Assembly (NCBI GenBank): GCA_964552655.1 | Contig: CAZKHG010000013.1 | Coordinates: 8,691 to 72,690 of the forward strand | Origin: CAZKHG01 sp964552655 | GTDB lineage: Bacteria; Bacteroidota; Bacteroidia; Bacteroidales; Tenuifilaceae | Length of the DNA: 64,000 nt | Direction: 5' to 3' | Shown: piece after piece, positions 18,386 through 29,300 of the stretch | Layout of the letters: each line of letters starts with the position of its first letter | How positions within the stretch are numbered: position 1 is the stretch's first letter | Translations under genes and position numbers: made by a program | The notes under the pieces: generated by a model | Databases searched by the model: none | What the model was told of the DNA's origin: nothing | Seen by the model: the letters and a program-made list of their open reading frames with translations, nothing else

Positions 18386-19184
18386 GGGTTTGTCTATTGG
18401 TTGAAGAAATCCAACTTTTTATTTTGTCGATCTCCTTGTATGCAGTTATATCAATAGAAATGGGTACAATGGATATATAACCATTGTTAAGTGCCCATTC
18501 GTCGGTATCGGTTGCCTCTGGTTCTTCGTTATGAAAATACCCGGTTAGCCAAAAGTAGTCTTGCCCGCGTGGATCTGTTCTTTTCTCAAATTCTTCCTTC
18601 CATGTTGCCTTGTTCTGGCGACATACTCTTATCCCTTTTATTTCATCGGTTTTTAAAACAGGGAAGTTAACATTCAGACAAGTTCCTTTGGTTAAGCCAT
18701 TTAACAGGGTGTTTTCAACAATTGTTTGCCCAAATTTTACTGATGCAGAAAAGTCGGGGTTTGAGGCGTAATCAAGAATGGAGAAACCAATCGAAGGTAC
18801 TCCATAAAGACATCCCTCAATAGTGGCAGCCATTGTTCCGGAATAGAAAACGCTTACCGAAGAATTTGACCCATGATTGATCCCAGAAACAATCAAATCC
18901 GGTAGGGTTTTGAAAAGCTGATTGATGGCAAGTTTAACACAATCAACCGGGGTCCCGTTAACCGAGTAAAAATCAACATCATCGTTTCGGCTATGTTTTT
19001 TCAGTCGTAAAGGTGTTTTAATGGTTATCGCATGAGACATGCCGGAATTACCCTCATCAGGGGCAACTACTACTATTCTTCCGTAAGGTTTAACTATATC
19101 GATCAACGCCTCCAAACCAGCAGCTCTATATCCATCATCATTGGTAACAAGAATTACAGGAAGCCTCTCTTTACTATTCTCCAT
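18369..19184 (-). CDS. surE: 5'/3'-nucleotidase SurE
   Basis: A 271-residue SurE phosphatase acting on nucleoside 5'- and 3'-monophosphates with a divalent metal. The N-terminal metal motif is VTNDDGY (Asn15, Asp16, Asp17), followed by VVVAPDEGNSGMSHAITI, VNGTPVDCVKLAI, VSGINHGSN and the YSGTMAATIEGCLYG segment. The ATG at 19184 is preferred to the adjacent in-frame GTG at 19187. A minus-strand TATCTTTG box just upstream probably drives the whole surE-lpxB-gldG run. Length is typical. Confidence 0.96.
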   Translation of the reverse strand: MENSKERLPVILVTNDDGYRAAGLEALIDIVKPYGRIVVVAPDEGNSGMSHAITIKTPLRLKKHSRNDDVDFYSVNGTPVDCVKLAINQLFKTLPDLIVSGINHGSNSSVSVFYSGTMAATIEGCLYGVPSIGFSILDYASNPDFSASVKFGQTIVENTLLNGLTKGTCLNVNFPVLKTDEIKGIRVCRQNKATWKEEFEKRTDPRGQDYFWLTGYFHNEEPEATDTDEWALNNGYISIVPISIDITAYKEIDKIKSWISSTNRQTHATKI

Positions 19185-19204
19185 CACATATGTATTTTGA
19201 AAGG

Positions 19205-19212
19205 CAAAGATA
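19205..19212 (-). promoter_or_regulatory. Bacteroidota -7 box for the surE-gldG operon
   Basis: The minus strand reads TATCTTTG, an exact TAnnTTTG match 20 bases upstream of the surE ATG. That would leave a very short leader. No clear TTTG is seen at -33. Confidence 0.45.
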
Positions 19213-19359
19213 TTAAATAATGTAAAATGAATAATCTAAATTTAATAATGATGATTGATAAGGGGTTAAAAGAAGTTAAATGGATTAAAACCCATAACTT
19301 GCTTTACTTAAAAATTTGCACATTAGATTTTCCAAAATGAAATGGTACTCTTTTTTTCT

Positions 19360-19367
19360 TAATTTTG
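19360..19367 (+). promoter_or_regulatory. Bacteroidota -7 box for pheT
   Basis: TAATTTTG matches TAnnTTTG exactly, 29 bases before the pheT ATG. The -33 element is not obvious. Confidence 0.45.
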
Positions 19368-19396
19368 CTACCTTATTAAGATAAAGGATATAAAAA

Positions 19397-21850
19397 ATGA
19401 AGATTTCGTATAGTTGGCTTAAACAGTACATAAACATTAACCTTGAGCCAGATGTTGTTTCTCAGATACTTACTTCCATTGGATTGGAAGTTGAAAGTCT
19501 TGAAAAGGTTGAATCTGTGAAAGGGGGACTGAATGGCGTTGTAATTGGTGAAGTGCTTACCTGTGCCAAACACCCCGATGCTGATAAGTTGAGTGTTACA
19601 ACAGTTAATATCGGGAGCAGCGAGCCACTTCATATCGTATGCGGTGCACCCAATGTTGCGCAGGGTCAGAAGGTGGTTGTGGCAACAGTAGGAACTAAAC
19701 TATATTTTAACAATCAGGAAGTTGTAATAAAGAAAGCTAAAATTCGCGGGGAACTTTCGGAGGGCATGATATGCGCTGAGGATGAGCTCGGTCTTGGCAC
19801 CTCTCATGCTGGAATTATGGTGCTGGAACCATCTGCTTTGCCCGGGAAACCCGCCAAGGAATATTTTAATTTGGAAGATGACTTTGTTTTTGAGATTGGC
19901 CTTACCCCAAACCGGATCGATGCTGCGTCGCATTATGGCGTTGCCAGAGACTTAGCCGCTTATCTTAACCTCAAATCTTCAACTAAAACTGTTAAACCAT
20001 CTGTTGATGATTTTAAGGTAGATAATAACAGTTTATACATTCCGGTTGAGATAAAAAATAATGATGCATGCATCCGTTACTCGGGAATTACTATTAAAAA
20101 TATCAAGGTTCAACCATCGCCCGATTGGCTTCAGAAAAGAATCCGTTCCATTGGGCTAAACCCAATCAATAATGTGGTTGATGTAACTAATTTTATTCTT
20201 CATGAAATAGGTCAACCACTCCATGCCTTTGATGCCGATGCTATTGAAGGGGGAAAAGTAGTTGTTGGAACTCTTGCTGATAACTCCTCTTTTCTTACAC
20301 TTGACAGTGTTGAAAGAAAACTTTCCTCTGATGATTTAATGATTTGTAATGCCAATGCCGGGATGTGTATTGCGGGCGTTTTTGGCGGGCTTAAATCGGG
20401 AGTAACCGAATCAACAAAAAACCTTTTTATTGAAAGTGCCTGCTTTAACCCTGTTTGGATCAGGAAAACCGCCCGTCGTCATGGACTTCAAACCGATGCT
20501 TCGTTTCGCTACGAAAGGGGTACCGATCCCAATATTACCATCTGGGCATTAAAGCGGGCTGCTTTACTAATAAAAGAGGTAGCAGGTGGAGAAATTTCCT
20601 CCGAGATTGTTGATGTTTACCCAAACCCGGTTGTTGATTTTAAGGTTGAATTAAACCTTAAACGCGCTGCATCTTTTATCGGGAAAGCCATTCCCGAGGA
20701 AACCATAGACAAGATTCTCCATGGATTAGAGATTAATATCGAAAAGAAGGTTGGTGACACCTGGTCGCTTAAAGTTCCGCCCTACCGGGTGGATGTTCAA
20801 CGGGAGGTTGATATCTATGAGGAAATACTCCGGATTTATGGTTTCGATAATATTGAGGTAACAGAAAAACTCCTTGGTACTATCAGCTACTCAAAACGTC
20901 CGGATTCTCATCAGCTTATTAACATGGTTTCAGATGTGCTGACTTCGAACACGTTCAACGAGATAATGTGCAACTCTCTCACCAAAGCAGCTTATTATCA
21001 GAATCTTTCTTCTTTTCCAGCTCAACATTCGGTTAAAATAATGAACCCGTTGAGCAGTGATCTCAACAGTATGCGCCAAACCCTGTTGTTTGGCGGGATG
21101 GAAGCCATTCAGCGAAATACCAACTATCGTAATAGCGACCTAAAATTCTACGAGTTTGGGAATTGCTATAAATATGATCCACAGGCCAACAGAACAAATG
21201 ACCCGTTAAAATCATACAACGAGGAGTTGAGGTTAGGAATTTGGGTTACTGGTAATAAAACCCCTGAAATTTGGATGCAAAAACCAGAAAAAGTTGACTT
21301 TTACTTTTTAAAGGGATTTGTCCATACCATTTTAAACCGGTTTGGTTTTGAAGCGGAAAACCTGGATAGTGAACCCTCTTCGACTGATATTTTCAGCTAT
21401 GGCTTGACTTATATGAATAATGATAAACCTTTTGTATGGTTTGGATTGATTAATCGTAGTATCAACCAGATGTTCGATTTAAAAGCGGATGTTTTTTATG
21501 CTGAAGTTTGCTGGGATGTTTTAATTAAGCAAATATCAAAAACAAAAATATCATACCAGGAATTACCCAAATATCCTGAGGTTCGTCGAGATCTTGCCCT
21601 GTTGCTTGATAAGAATATCAGCTATAGCCAGATAAGAAAAATAGCATTTGCAACAGAAAGGAAGTTACTTAAAAAGGTTAATTTATTTGATGTTTATGAG
21701 GGTAAGAATCTTGGGGAAAACAAGAAATCCTATGCCGTTAGCTTCATTCTACAGGATGAATCCAAGACCCTGAACGATTTCCAGATTAATAAAACGATGG
21801 AAAACCTGATAGCTGCATTTGGTAAAGAGCTGAATGCCCAAATCCGTTGA
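19397..21850 (+). CDS. pheT: Phenylalanine--tRNA ligase subunit beta
   Basis: An 817-residue protein, the usual size of bacterial PheT. It starts MKISYSWLKQYINI, has the tRNA-binding (EMAP-like) domain around 40-150 (ADKLSVTTVN, HIVCGAPNVAQGQKV), the B3/B4 editing region with ECRYSG-like IRYSGITIK and QPLHAFDAD, the B5 domain, and a C-terminal ferredoxin-fold anticodon-binding domain from about residue 725 (PKYPEVRRDLALLLD). With PheS, not in this window, it forms the alpha2beta2 enzyme charging tRNA-Phe and removing mischarged Tyr. The macro-domain gene begins 3 bp after its stop, so the two are coupled. Confidence 0.97.
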   Translation: MKISYSWLKQYININLEPDVVSQILTSIGLEVESLEKVESVKGGLNGVVIGEVLTCAKHPDADKLSVTTVNIGSSEPLHIVCGAPNVAQGQKVVVATVGTKLYFNNQEVVIKKAKIRGELSEGMICAEDELGLGTSHAGIMVLEPSALPGKPAKEYFNLEDDFVFEIGLTPNRIDAASHYGVARDLAAYLNLKSSTKTVKPSVDDFKVDNNSLYIPVEIKNNDACIRYSGITIKNIKVQPSPDWLQKRIRSIGLNPINNVVDVTNFILHEIGQPLHAFDADAIEGGKVVVGTLADNSSFLTLDSVERKLSSDDLMICNANAGMCIAGVFGGLKSGVTESTKNLFIESACFNPVWIRKTARRHGLQTDASFRYERGTDPNITIWALKRAALLIKEVAGGEISSEIVDVYPNPVVDFKVELNLKRAASFIGKAIPEETIDKILHGLEINIEKKVGDTWSLKVPPYRVDVQREVDIYEEILRIYGFDNIEVTEKLLGTISYSKRPDSHQLINMVSDVLTSNTFNEIMCNSLTKAAYYQNLSSFPAQHSVKIMNPLSSDLNSMRQTLLFGGMEAIQRNTNYRNSDLKFYEFGNCYKYDPQANRTNDPLKSYNEELRLGIWVTGNKTPEIWMQKPEKVDFYFLKGFVHTILNRFGFEAENLDSEPSSTDIFSYGLTYMNNDKPFVWFGLINRSINQMFDLKADVFYAEVCWDVLIKQISKTKISYQELPKYPEVRRDLALLLDKNISYSQIRKIAFATERKLLKKVNLFDVYEGKNLGENKKSYAVSFILQDESKTLNDFQINKTMENLIAAFGKELNAQIR

Positions 21851-21853
21851 AAA

Positions 21854-22363
21854 ATGGGTATTATTGAATTGCTGAAAGGGGATATAACCCAGCTTGAAGT
21901 TACAGCAATAGTTAATGCTGCAAACCAAAGTTTACTTGGCGGTGGTGGAGTTGATGGTGCAATTCACAGGGCAGCCGGTCCTCAATTATTGGAAGAATGT
22001 AGAGAAATTGGGGGTTGTCCTACTGGCGAAGCTCGTTTGACCAAAGGGTATAACCTGCCTGCAAAATATGTAATTCATACAGTAGGGCCGGTTTGGAGAG
22101 GTGGAATTCATAATGAGTTTACATTACTCAGAAATGCTTACTTCAACAGCCTGACCTTAGCATTTGAAAACAAGATGGATTCAGTGGCATTTCCCAACAT
22201 CAGCACAGGTGTTTATGGATTCCCTAAAAATCAGGCTTCAGATATTGCTGTTAAGGCAGTGAAGGATTTTCTATCAGGAAATAAATACCCTCATAAAGTA
22301 ATCTTTGTATGCTTTGATGATGAAAACTTTTCAATTTACAGAAAAATCCTTGCCCTCTATTAA
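21854..22363 (+). CDS. Macro domain protein, O-acetyl-ADP-ribose deacetylase-like
   Basis: A 169-residue single macro domain. The signature IVNAANQSLLGGGGVDGAIH carries Asn21, Asn24 and Asp34, which match the substrate and catalytic residues of the YmdB/MacroD-type hydrolases. YVIHTVGPVW and FPNISTGVYGFPK complete the ADP-ribose pocket. Such enzymes deacetylate O-acetyl-ADP-ribose or remove mono-ADP-ribose from proteins. It starts 3 bp after pheT and shares its transcript; a convergent hairpin follows immediately. Confidence 0.93.
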   Translation: MGIIELLKGDITQLEVTAIVNAANQSLLGGGGVDGAIHRAAGPQLLEECREIGGCPTGEARLTKGYNLPAKYVIHTVGPVWRGGIHNEFTLLRNAYFNSLTLAFENKMDSVAFPNISTGVYGFPKNQASDIAVKAVKDFLSGNKYPHKVIFVCFDDENFSIYRKILALY

Positions 22364-22387
22364 AAAAACCGAGGCATAACCTCGGTT
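22362..22387. terminator. Convergent terminator between the macro-domain gene and gyrB
   Basis: The stem AACCGAGG (22367-22374) pairs with CCTCGGTT (22380-22387) around a five-base loop. On the minus strand it is followed by seven T, so it is strongest for gyrB; on the plus strand only three T follow. Confidence 0.8.
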
Positions 22388-22411
22388 TAAGGTATATTTT
22401 AACACTCAATG

Positions 22412-24400
22412 TTAAATATCAATATTTGCATATTTGGCATGCTTCTCTATAAATTCCCTGCGGGGTGGAACCTCATCGCCCATAAGCATTGAGAAGATAC
22501 GATCTGCTTCAGCAGCACTCTCAATGGTAACCTGGCGTAGTAAACGTGTTGCAGGGTTCATGGTTGTTTCCCACAGCTGCTCGGCATTCATCTCTCCAAG
22601 ACCTTTATATCGTTGGATATGAACTGATCCTTCACGTCCCTTTCCAATTTCCTCTACAGCCTTAACTCGATCCTCCTCATTCCAGCAGTAGCGTTCCTCT
22701 TTCCCTTTCTTTACAAGGTAAAGTGGCGGTGTTGCAATGTAAAGATGCCCTTCGTTAATAAGATCGGTCATATATCTGAAAAAGAAAGTCATAATCAGCG
22801 TGGCAATATGGCTACCATCCACGTCCGCATCGGTCATAATTATTATTTTATTGTACCTGAGTTTTGAGAGGTTAAGAGCTTTGCTGTCCTCTTCGGTGCC
22901 AATTGTAACGCCCAGAGCGGTAAAAATATTCTTGATTTCCTCATTCTCAAATATTTTATGCAGCATCGCTTTTTCAACATTCAGGATTTTACCCCGGAGA
23001 GGAAGAATAGCTTGAAAACTCCTGTCACGTCCTTGTTTTGCGGTTCCGCCGGCCGAGTCTCCCTCGACCAGGTAAACCTCGGTTTTAAAGGGATCTTTAT
23101 CTGAGCAATCGGATAGCTTACCCGGAAGTCCTGACCCGGATAGAACAGATTTACGCTGAACCAGTTCCCTTGCTTTACGGGCAGCATGTCGGGCTTGTGC
23201 AGCAAGGATAACCTTTTGAACAATGGTTCGGGCATCTTTTGGATTTTCCTCCAGGTAGTTTGTCAAAGCCTCACTTACAGCCTGATCAACGGACAGGCTT
23301 ACCTCAGAGTTTCCCAATTTTGTTTTGGTTTGACCTTCGAACTGTGGTTCTAATACTTTGACCGAAATAATGGCGGTTAACCCTTCGCGAAAATCATCCC
23401 CGTTGATATCAAATTTTAGTTTGGTCAGCATCCCCGAATCCTCAGCATATTTCTTGAGTGTACGGGTTAATGCTCTTCTGAATCCTGTTAAATGCGTACC
23501 CCCCTCTACGGTGTTGATATTGTTGACATATGAGTGGACGTTTTCGGAGAATGAGGTATTGTACTGCATGGCAACCTCAACGGGAACATCATTCTTTTCG
23601 GATTCAATATAAATGGTTTTTTCAATCAAGCTTTCCCGGTTAATGTCAAGAAATTTAACAAATTCTTTTAACCCGTCAGTCGAAAGAAACTGATCACTCC
23701 TGTAATGCTTACCGTTACCATTCTCTTCAATTTCCCTTTTGTCTGTTATGGTTAAGATTATGCCCTTGTTCAGGAAGGCAAGCTCGCGTAATCTGGAGGC
23801 TAAAACCTCGTAATGGTATTCAGTAGATTGATTGAAAATTTGCTCATCGGGCATAAAGTATATAGAGGTTCCGGTTTTTTCAGTTGTCCCAATAATTTCA
23901 ACATCAGAAAGAGCTTTGCCTCGGGAGTACTCCTGCCTGTAAATTTTACCATCGCGATATACTTCTGCTATAAGTGTTTTGGATAATGCATTGACGCACG
24001 AAACACCAACACCATGCAATCCCCCGGAAACCTTATATGAACCCTTGTCGAATTTGCCTCCTGCGTGAAGAACGGTCATCACAACTTCAAGAGCAGATTT
24101 TTTCTCTTTCTCATGGTAGTCAACGGGAATACCTCTTCCATCGTCAACTACGGTAATTCCGCCATCTTCGTTAATGATTACATCAATCCTGGTGCAAAAA
24201 CCTCCTAGTGCTTCATCTATTGAATTATCAACCACTTCATATACCAAATGGTGAAGCCCCTTTGTGCCGGTATCGCCAATATACATTGCTGGTCGTAACC
24301 GGACTGCTTCAAGCCCTTCGAGAACCTGAATACTGTCAGCTGAATACTCGGATTTTTCGTTTGTGGAGTTTAAATCTTTTACATTTTCTAATTCATTCAT
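22412..24400 (-). CDS. gyrB: DNA gyrase subunit B
   Basis: A 662-residue type IIA topoisomerase ATPase subunit. GHKL ATPase motifs are VYEVVDNSIDEALGG, TVVDDGRGIPVD and SGGLHGVGVSCVNALS. The TOPRIM domain has VEGDSAGG and TDADVDGSHI with its metal-binding acidic residues. The C-terminus has the expected IQRYKGLGEMNAEQLWETT. The gene encodes gyrase B rather than ParE, judging by overall pattern and length. With GyrA it introduces negative supercoils. A minus-strand TACTTTTG box lies about 90 bp upstream, and a terminator lies 25 bp past the stop. Confidence 0.96.
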   Translation of the reverse strand: MNELENVKDLNSTNEKSEYSADSIQVLEGLEAVRLRPAMYIGDTGTKGLHHLVYEVVDNSIDEALGGFCTRIDVIINEDGGITVVDDGRGIPVDYHEKEKKSALEVVMTVLHAGGKFDKGSYKVSGGLHGVGVSCVNALSKTLIAEVYRDGKIYRQEYSRGKALSDVEIIGTTEKTGTSIYFMPDEQIFNQSTEYHYEVLASRLRELAFLNKGIILTITDKREIEENGNGKHYRSDQFLSTDGLKEFVKFLDINRESLIEKTIYIESEKNDVPVEVAMQYNTSFSENVHSYVNNINTVEGGTHLTGFRRALTRTLKKYAEDSGMLTKLKFDINGDDFREGLTAIISVKVLEPQFEGQTKTKLGNSEVSLSVDQAVSEALTNYLEENPKDARTIVQKVILAAQARHAARKARELVQRKSVLSGSGLPGKLSDCSDKDPFKTEVYLVEGDSAGGTAKQGRDRSFQAILPLRGKILNVEKAMLHKIFENEEIKNIFTALGVTIGTEEDSKALNLSKLRYNKIIIMTDADVDGSHIATLIMTFFFRYMTDLINEGHLYIATPPLYLVKKGKEERYCWNEEDRVKAVEEIGKGREGSVHIQRYKGLGEMNAEQLWETTMNPATRLLRQVTIESAAEADRIFSMLMGDEVPPRREFIEKHAKYANIDI

Positions 24401-24490
24401 ATCTTAAACCTTTCTAACATCACTAAATCAACATTATAATTTGTAAAAATCTGAAAATTAATTACATAGCTAATTCGGGAACAAAGCATA

Positions 24491-24498
24491 CAAAAGTA
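24491..24498 (-). promoter_or_regulatory. Bacteroidota -7 box for gyrB
   Basis: The minus strand reads TACTTTTG, matching TAnnTTTG, 91 bases upstream of the gyrB ATG. A TTTG is present upstream, but at a short 14-base spacing. Confidence 0.45.
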
Positions 24499-24670
24499 GC
24501 AAAAAAATACGACAAACTGCTATTCCTTATTAGTATTTTATGATTTTTAAATAATTGATAAACAATATGTTGAAATATTTTTTTAAATGATTTTGATCAT
24601 TTTTTGATAACCTAATAAACGTCTGATTACCAGAATGGTATAATCCAATCGGATTGGGTTGATAAGTAGT

Positions 24671-26344
24671 TTAGAATGAATAAGTTAAACCAACCTTTGC
24701 GTTGAATTGTTGCATAGGGTATAAGTACCAGAGGTCATATTTAGAGGATGTAATATTATTCAGGTTTATGAACACTGAAAATCTTTTAGTATAACGATAC
24801 TCAGCCCCAATATTCAAATCAAGTAAACCTTCCAGTTTCTTAACAGGCTCAGCGGGGTTAAATGTTTGAACATAGCGCTTACCTGAAAGATAAAATTCAA
24901 AATCGAATATAAATTTGTTTTTAACATTATATTTTAAAAGTGCGAAAGCGTTATAATCTGGCAGATGCCAGGGTTTTTCGAGGTTATTCAAGGTGTAACT
25001 GTTAAAATCGGCTTTCATGATAAGGGTTATCTTTTCATCTACCTCATAGGCAATTTCCCCAAACACCTTTTTATGTACCATATTGTCCGATACAACTTTA
25101 AACCGGTTTAAAAGCGGATTTGCCGGATCAATGGAATAGTTTACGAAGAAGTACATGCTATCAACCAAAGAGTAGCTAGCAAAAACATTATACGAAACCC
25201 TTGAACTGAAATTCCCTTTGATTCCCCCTTTAAGAATCAGCTTATGGCTGGTGTTCCAAACCTTAGTGCCTGGAGCAATCCAGGGGTTTTCCATTGATAT
25301 TTTGGAATAAGGATTTTCTTCCAGGTACCCATCAATCTCAACGTAGGGTATAAAATAGTGGCTGATAATGTCATACGAGATCAACCCTTTGGGGTAAAAA
25401 AACGGTTGTTTGCTGGTTGAGTAGGCATCATAGAGGTAAGTAACCCCGGCAAGAACCCGCCATTGTTTACCAAAAAGGTTAATCCAGGGCGAAATGGTAA
25501 TAATGGTATTGTTTGCAGTATCCAGCGAGGAGTTATTCATGTAATGTTTAAAGGTAATATCGCCGCCGAAATGCTCAGATTTAAGAAACTTGTTGATGCT
25601 GAAGGATGATTTGATCAGGCTCTGCGCCATGTCAAAATCATCGGCGAAATGGTTAAAACCTGCTAAAAAGTGATAATTTACATGGGTTGAATCTGTATGA
25701 GTGGAGTAGTAGCTGATTGAAGAACCAAACGAATTATATTTTTGAGTATATGGTTTATCACCGGGGTTATAGCTGATGGTTTTTGGGTAACCATAGTAGG
25801 AAACAAACCGGTTCTCAAAATCAGCCTGCGCTGATAGTACTGATTTTTCAAAAATCCGTTTCCCGAAAATTGCAAGATCTGTTTTCCCTAAATCGGAATC
25901 CACCTTGTTCCCATTGTTCAGTTTAATCTTGCCAAACGATGAATTGTGCATCAACCAAGCTCCGTATGAGTATTCTTTGCTCCTTTTATTGTTAAAATAG
26001 ATCTCGGCCAGAGGTGATGTGTAGTTGCCAAACCCCAGTTTTATGTATGAACTCAGCAAATCGGTTTTTGGTTCAGGTAACATTTTTGCCGGTGTTATCG
26101 GATTTACCGAAAAAAAGGTATTAATGGGTCGCTGGGTAATGGTATAGGTAATATTCGGAACAATTTTCAGGGTATCTTCAATTTTGGGGAGCAGGTTGAT
26201 CTTAAATGCATCAGAAATTGAGGGTTCGTAAGGTCTTACAACATAAACCTCCTTCTTTAGATTATCATCCTGACCAAATAAGCTCATTGCTGTCAGCAAT
26301 ATTGCTGAACACATTGTAAACCTGATGATTAATTTCATTAACAT
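24671..26344 (-). CDS. Outer-membrane beta-barrel protein (TonB-receptor-like, plugless)
   Basis: A 557-residue exported protein. Residues 1-24 form a signal peptide; then comes KKEVYVVRPYEPSISDAFKIN, a conserved N-terminal block seen in a Bacteroidota family often labelled as TonB-dependent receptor. No plug domain or carboxypeptidase-like domain is present. The rest is alternating beta strands rich in Tyr, Phe and Asn and ends in aromatic FNAKVGLTYSF, the usual C-terminal barrel signal. It follows the large TPR gene by 26 bp, so the two are probably one operon and work together at the outer membrane. The transported substrate, if any, is unknown. Confidence 0.8.
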   Translation of the reverse strand: MLMKLIIRFTMCSAILLTAMSLFGQDDNLKKEVYVVRPYEPSISDAFKINLLPKIEDTLKIVPNITYTITQRPINTFFSVNPITPAKMLPEPKTDLLSSYIKLGFGNYTSPLAEIYFNNKRSKEYSYGAWLMHNSSFGKIKLNNGNKVDSDLGKTDLAIFGKRIFEKSVLSAQADFENRFVSYYGYPKTISYNPGDKPYTQKYNSFGSSISYYSTHTDSTHVNYHFLAGFNHFADDFDMAQSLIKSSFSINKFLKSEHFGGDITFKHYMNNSSLDTANNTIITISPWINLFGKQWRVLAGVTYLYDAYSTSKQPFFYPKGLISYDIISHYFIPYVEIDGYLEENPYSKISMENPWIAPGTKVWNTSHKLILKGGIKGNFSSRVSYNVFASYSLVDSMYFFVNYSIDPANPLLNRFKVVSDNMVHKKVFGEIAYEVDEKITLIMKADFNSYTLNNLEKPWHLPDYNAFALLKYNVKNKFIFDFEFYLSGKRYVQTFNPAEPVKKLEGLLDLNIGAEYRYTKRFSVFINLNNITSSKYDLWYLYPMQQFNAKVGLTYSF

Positions 26345-26370
26345 ACTGAACTTTTTATTCTATAGCTATA

Positions 26371-29300
26371 CTATTTAACACGTGTAGAATCGGAATTAAT
26401 TTTGAGCTGCTTATTTTTTTCTGCCTTCACCAGAATATTCAATTTTTCCAACGCCAGATCTACAATTCCATCATCGGGAACTGAGTACCCATCAATAACG
26501 CTTTGCAGGGTGGCTTTTGCCTGGAAAAAGTCATCCTTGTTGGCGTAGATATCGGCAAGAAGAATGAAACTTTTGGCAAGCCAATACTGATGCGGGGTGT
26601 TCTTTTCTGCGAATGCAAAAATTTCCTTTTCGGCTTTATCCAGATTCTTCTTGTTGATTAAAATTTCAACCATTCTGTATTTGGACTCTGCTCCTTCGCG
26701 GGTTTTAAGGTTACTGGCAATCCTGGAATATTCATCAAAGGCCTCATCCTCTTTATTAAGGGCCATTAGTGAAGTTGCTCGTTTGAACCGGGCTTCACGT
26801 TCCAATTCAACCGGAATCTTTTCGGTTTGTAAAACTTTACCGGCCGATAATATGGTTTCTTCATATCGTTTTAAGGCGAAAGAACAGCGTAGCTTTCCGA
26901 TACGTGCTTCGAGCAGGTTGCTTTTCAGTTCGGCTAAATTTTCAAGCTGGTCATAGTTCTGGAAAGCTTCATCGTATTTCATTTTAGAGAAGAGGATCTG
27001 CGAGGTATAGAGTAGAGCCTGTTCTGTAAAATCGTTTTTCTGTCGTTGAATCACCTGGTTGAATGCGGTTAGGGCTTGGTCAGGGTTTGATGTTTTATAG
27101 TAACAATCGCCAATGTAGTAGCTGGCATTCAGGATGAAGCTGCCTTTTGGGTAATTGTCTAAATAACCCTGAAGTGCAGGAATTGATTTGTTGCAATCAC
27201 CGGCCATATAAGTTTTTTCTGCAGCCATGTAAGTTAATGAGTCTTTTTCAGCCAGTCCGATGTTAGCAAAATTTCCCAGTTTTGATGAATAGGTAAAGTA
27301 TGATTCCACATCGCCTTTATCAACATAAATGTTTCTGATCCCCACCAGGGCATTTTTTGATTCTGGCGTTCCGGGGTACTCTTCAACTACTCTTTTATAA
27401 TATATTGCAGAGCTATCCAGATTATCCTGGTTGTAATATATTAATCCCAGCTGAACCATTGATTTTACGTAGTAGCTGCTTCCGGGATAGTCCTTCACTA
27501 TTTTCTGGTAGAATTTCGCTGCATCAACCGGTTGGTTCAGTACCATGTAGCTTTCCGCCAATTCGTAAAAAGCATCATCAAGGTAGTTGGAAGTTTTGTA
27601 ATTGTTGATAAGCCTTAACAGGTACTCATTTTTCTTGAGTGGGCGTTCTACCAAACCCAGCGAAAACCCACTCTGAAAAGTTGCATAATCGGCATCAATA
27701 GTGTTAATTGCTGCGGCTTTATCGTAGTAATCAATTGCAGCCCAGTATTTTCGTTGAATGAAAAATGAATCACCAATTCGGTTGAACGCATCACCAACAA
27801 ATTGTGTTTGTTCGTTTTTGCTTAGGGTAGTATATTTTCTGAACCATACAATGGCATCATCGTACAATTTCTGTTTAAAATAACAGTACCCAAGGTTGTA
27901 ATGCGCCAGGTTGAATTCCGGTAAGCCAAATGCACCGGGCGATAGGATAAACTGGTTGTAGTTTTCGGCAGCCTTATCAAATTTTCCCAGCTTATAATAT
28001 GCTTCCGCCTGCCAGTATAAGGTTTGTGCAAATATAGTTTTATTAAAATCGGGGTATTTCAGGGAGAGGTTAAATTTTTCAATTGCTTCTGTATAATTCA
28101 GGTTCTGAAATAGTTCTAACGCTCTGAAGAAGGCCACTCTCTGGTAGGCCTGTTTTGTACTTGCATCCTTATTCTTCATTTTTTCCAGCGATTCAAGAGC
28201 ATTCTGATAGTTCCTGGTATTCATGTATGCAAGAACTAGATAGTTGTATGCCTCATCAATTCTTTTGCTATTGGGGAAGAGCTGGATGTATTCCTGAAAA
28301 GCCTCAATGGCTTCGTTGAATGGGGAATATAGAAGTTCGTAGGTTATTTTAGCAAAATTGAAAAGGGCATCCTCCTTGATTATTTGATCGAAATTGGTTT
28401 TAGAAGCCAATGAAAAGGCTTGCCGGGCTTTGTTTTTATCTTTTAAATTCAGGTAGCAATCGGCAAGGTGGTAGTTGGCGTTCTGGCTCAGGGAATCCTC
28501 AAGGGTTGAAACTCTTTCCAAAAATTTTGCAGCTTCTGCGTAATTTTGATTTTTGTAGTAAACAAACCCGATAAGGTAGTAGTCGTCACGCGATATCTGA
28601 GGCGCTTTTTGCTGGTATTGTTCAAGGTAAGGTATTGCTTTGTCGTACTGTTTTAACCTGTAATACGATTCGCCAATTAAACGGGCAATTTCGGGGGCTC
28701 TTTTAGTTGTGGCTGTTTCCAGAAGTTTTGGTGCATAGCTCACCACTTTTTCCCAATCCCTTTGCAGGTAAAAAATCTGGGAGATATAATATGGGACAAG
28801 CGGTGAAAAGGTTGGGTCATCTTTCAGGTTTTCGAAACCTTTAAGTGCTGTGGCATATTTTTTTTGATGATAAGCAATATGCGAGTAGTAATAGGTTGCA
28901 GGGGAGGAATATTTGTTATCAGTATCCTTGATGTCAAAAAAGAACTTATTGGCCGATTCATAATCATTTAGGCTGAAATAGCAGTAACCGAACATAAATT
29001 GCAACTCCGATTTTTTCTCCAAGGATAACGCATTTTTATCAATGTTTTTGAACCAATACAATGCATTTCGATAATCTTTATCGGTGTAACGAAGTTTGCC
29101 CATCTCAAAGTAGGCAAGGTTAATTTTCTGACTTTCAGGATAGTTGTTAATGAAAGAGCCTATAAGATATTCGGCATCATCATTGGTTAATTCAATTGCG
29201 CATATAGCTCTGTAAAATTCGGCATCTGATTTTAGCTGGTTGGAGTTTATATTGGGATCAGCGGATACCTTTTCAAAAACCTTTTGGGCATCCCCTAATT

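Noticed and set aside
24585..24602. 7 bp inverted repeat AAATGAT-TTTG-ATCATTT between gyrB and the barrel gene
   Set aside because: It is AT-rich, weak and not placed as a terminator for either gene with confidence; chance is likely in this composition.
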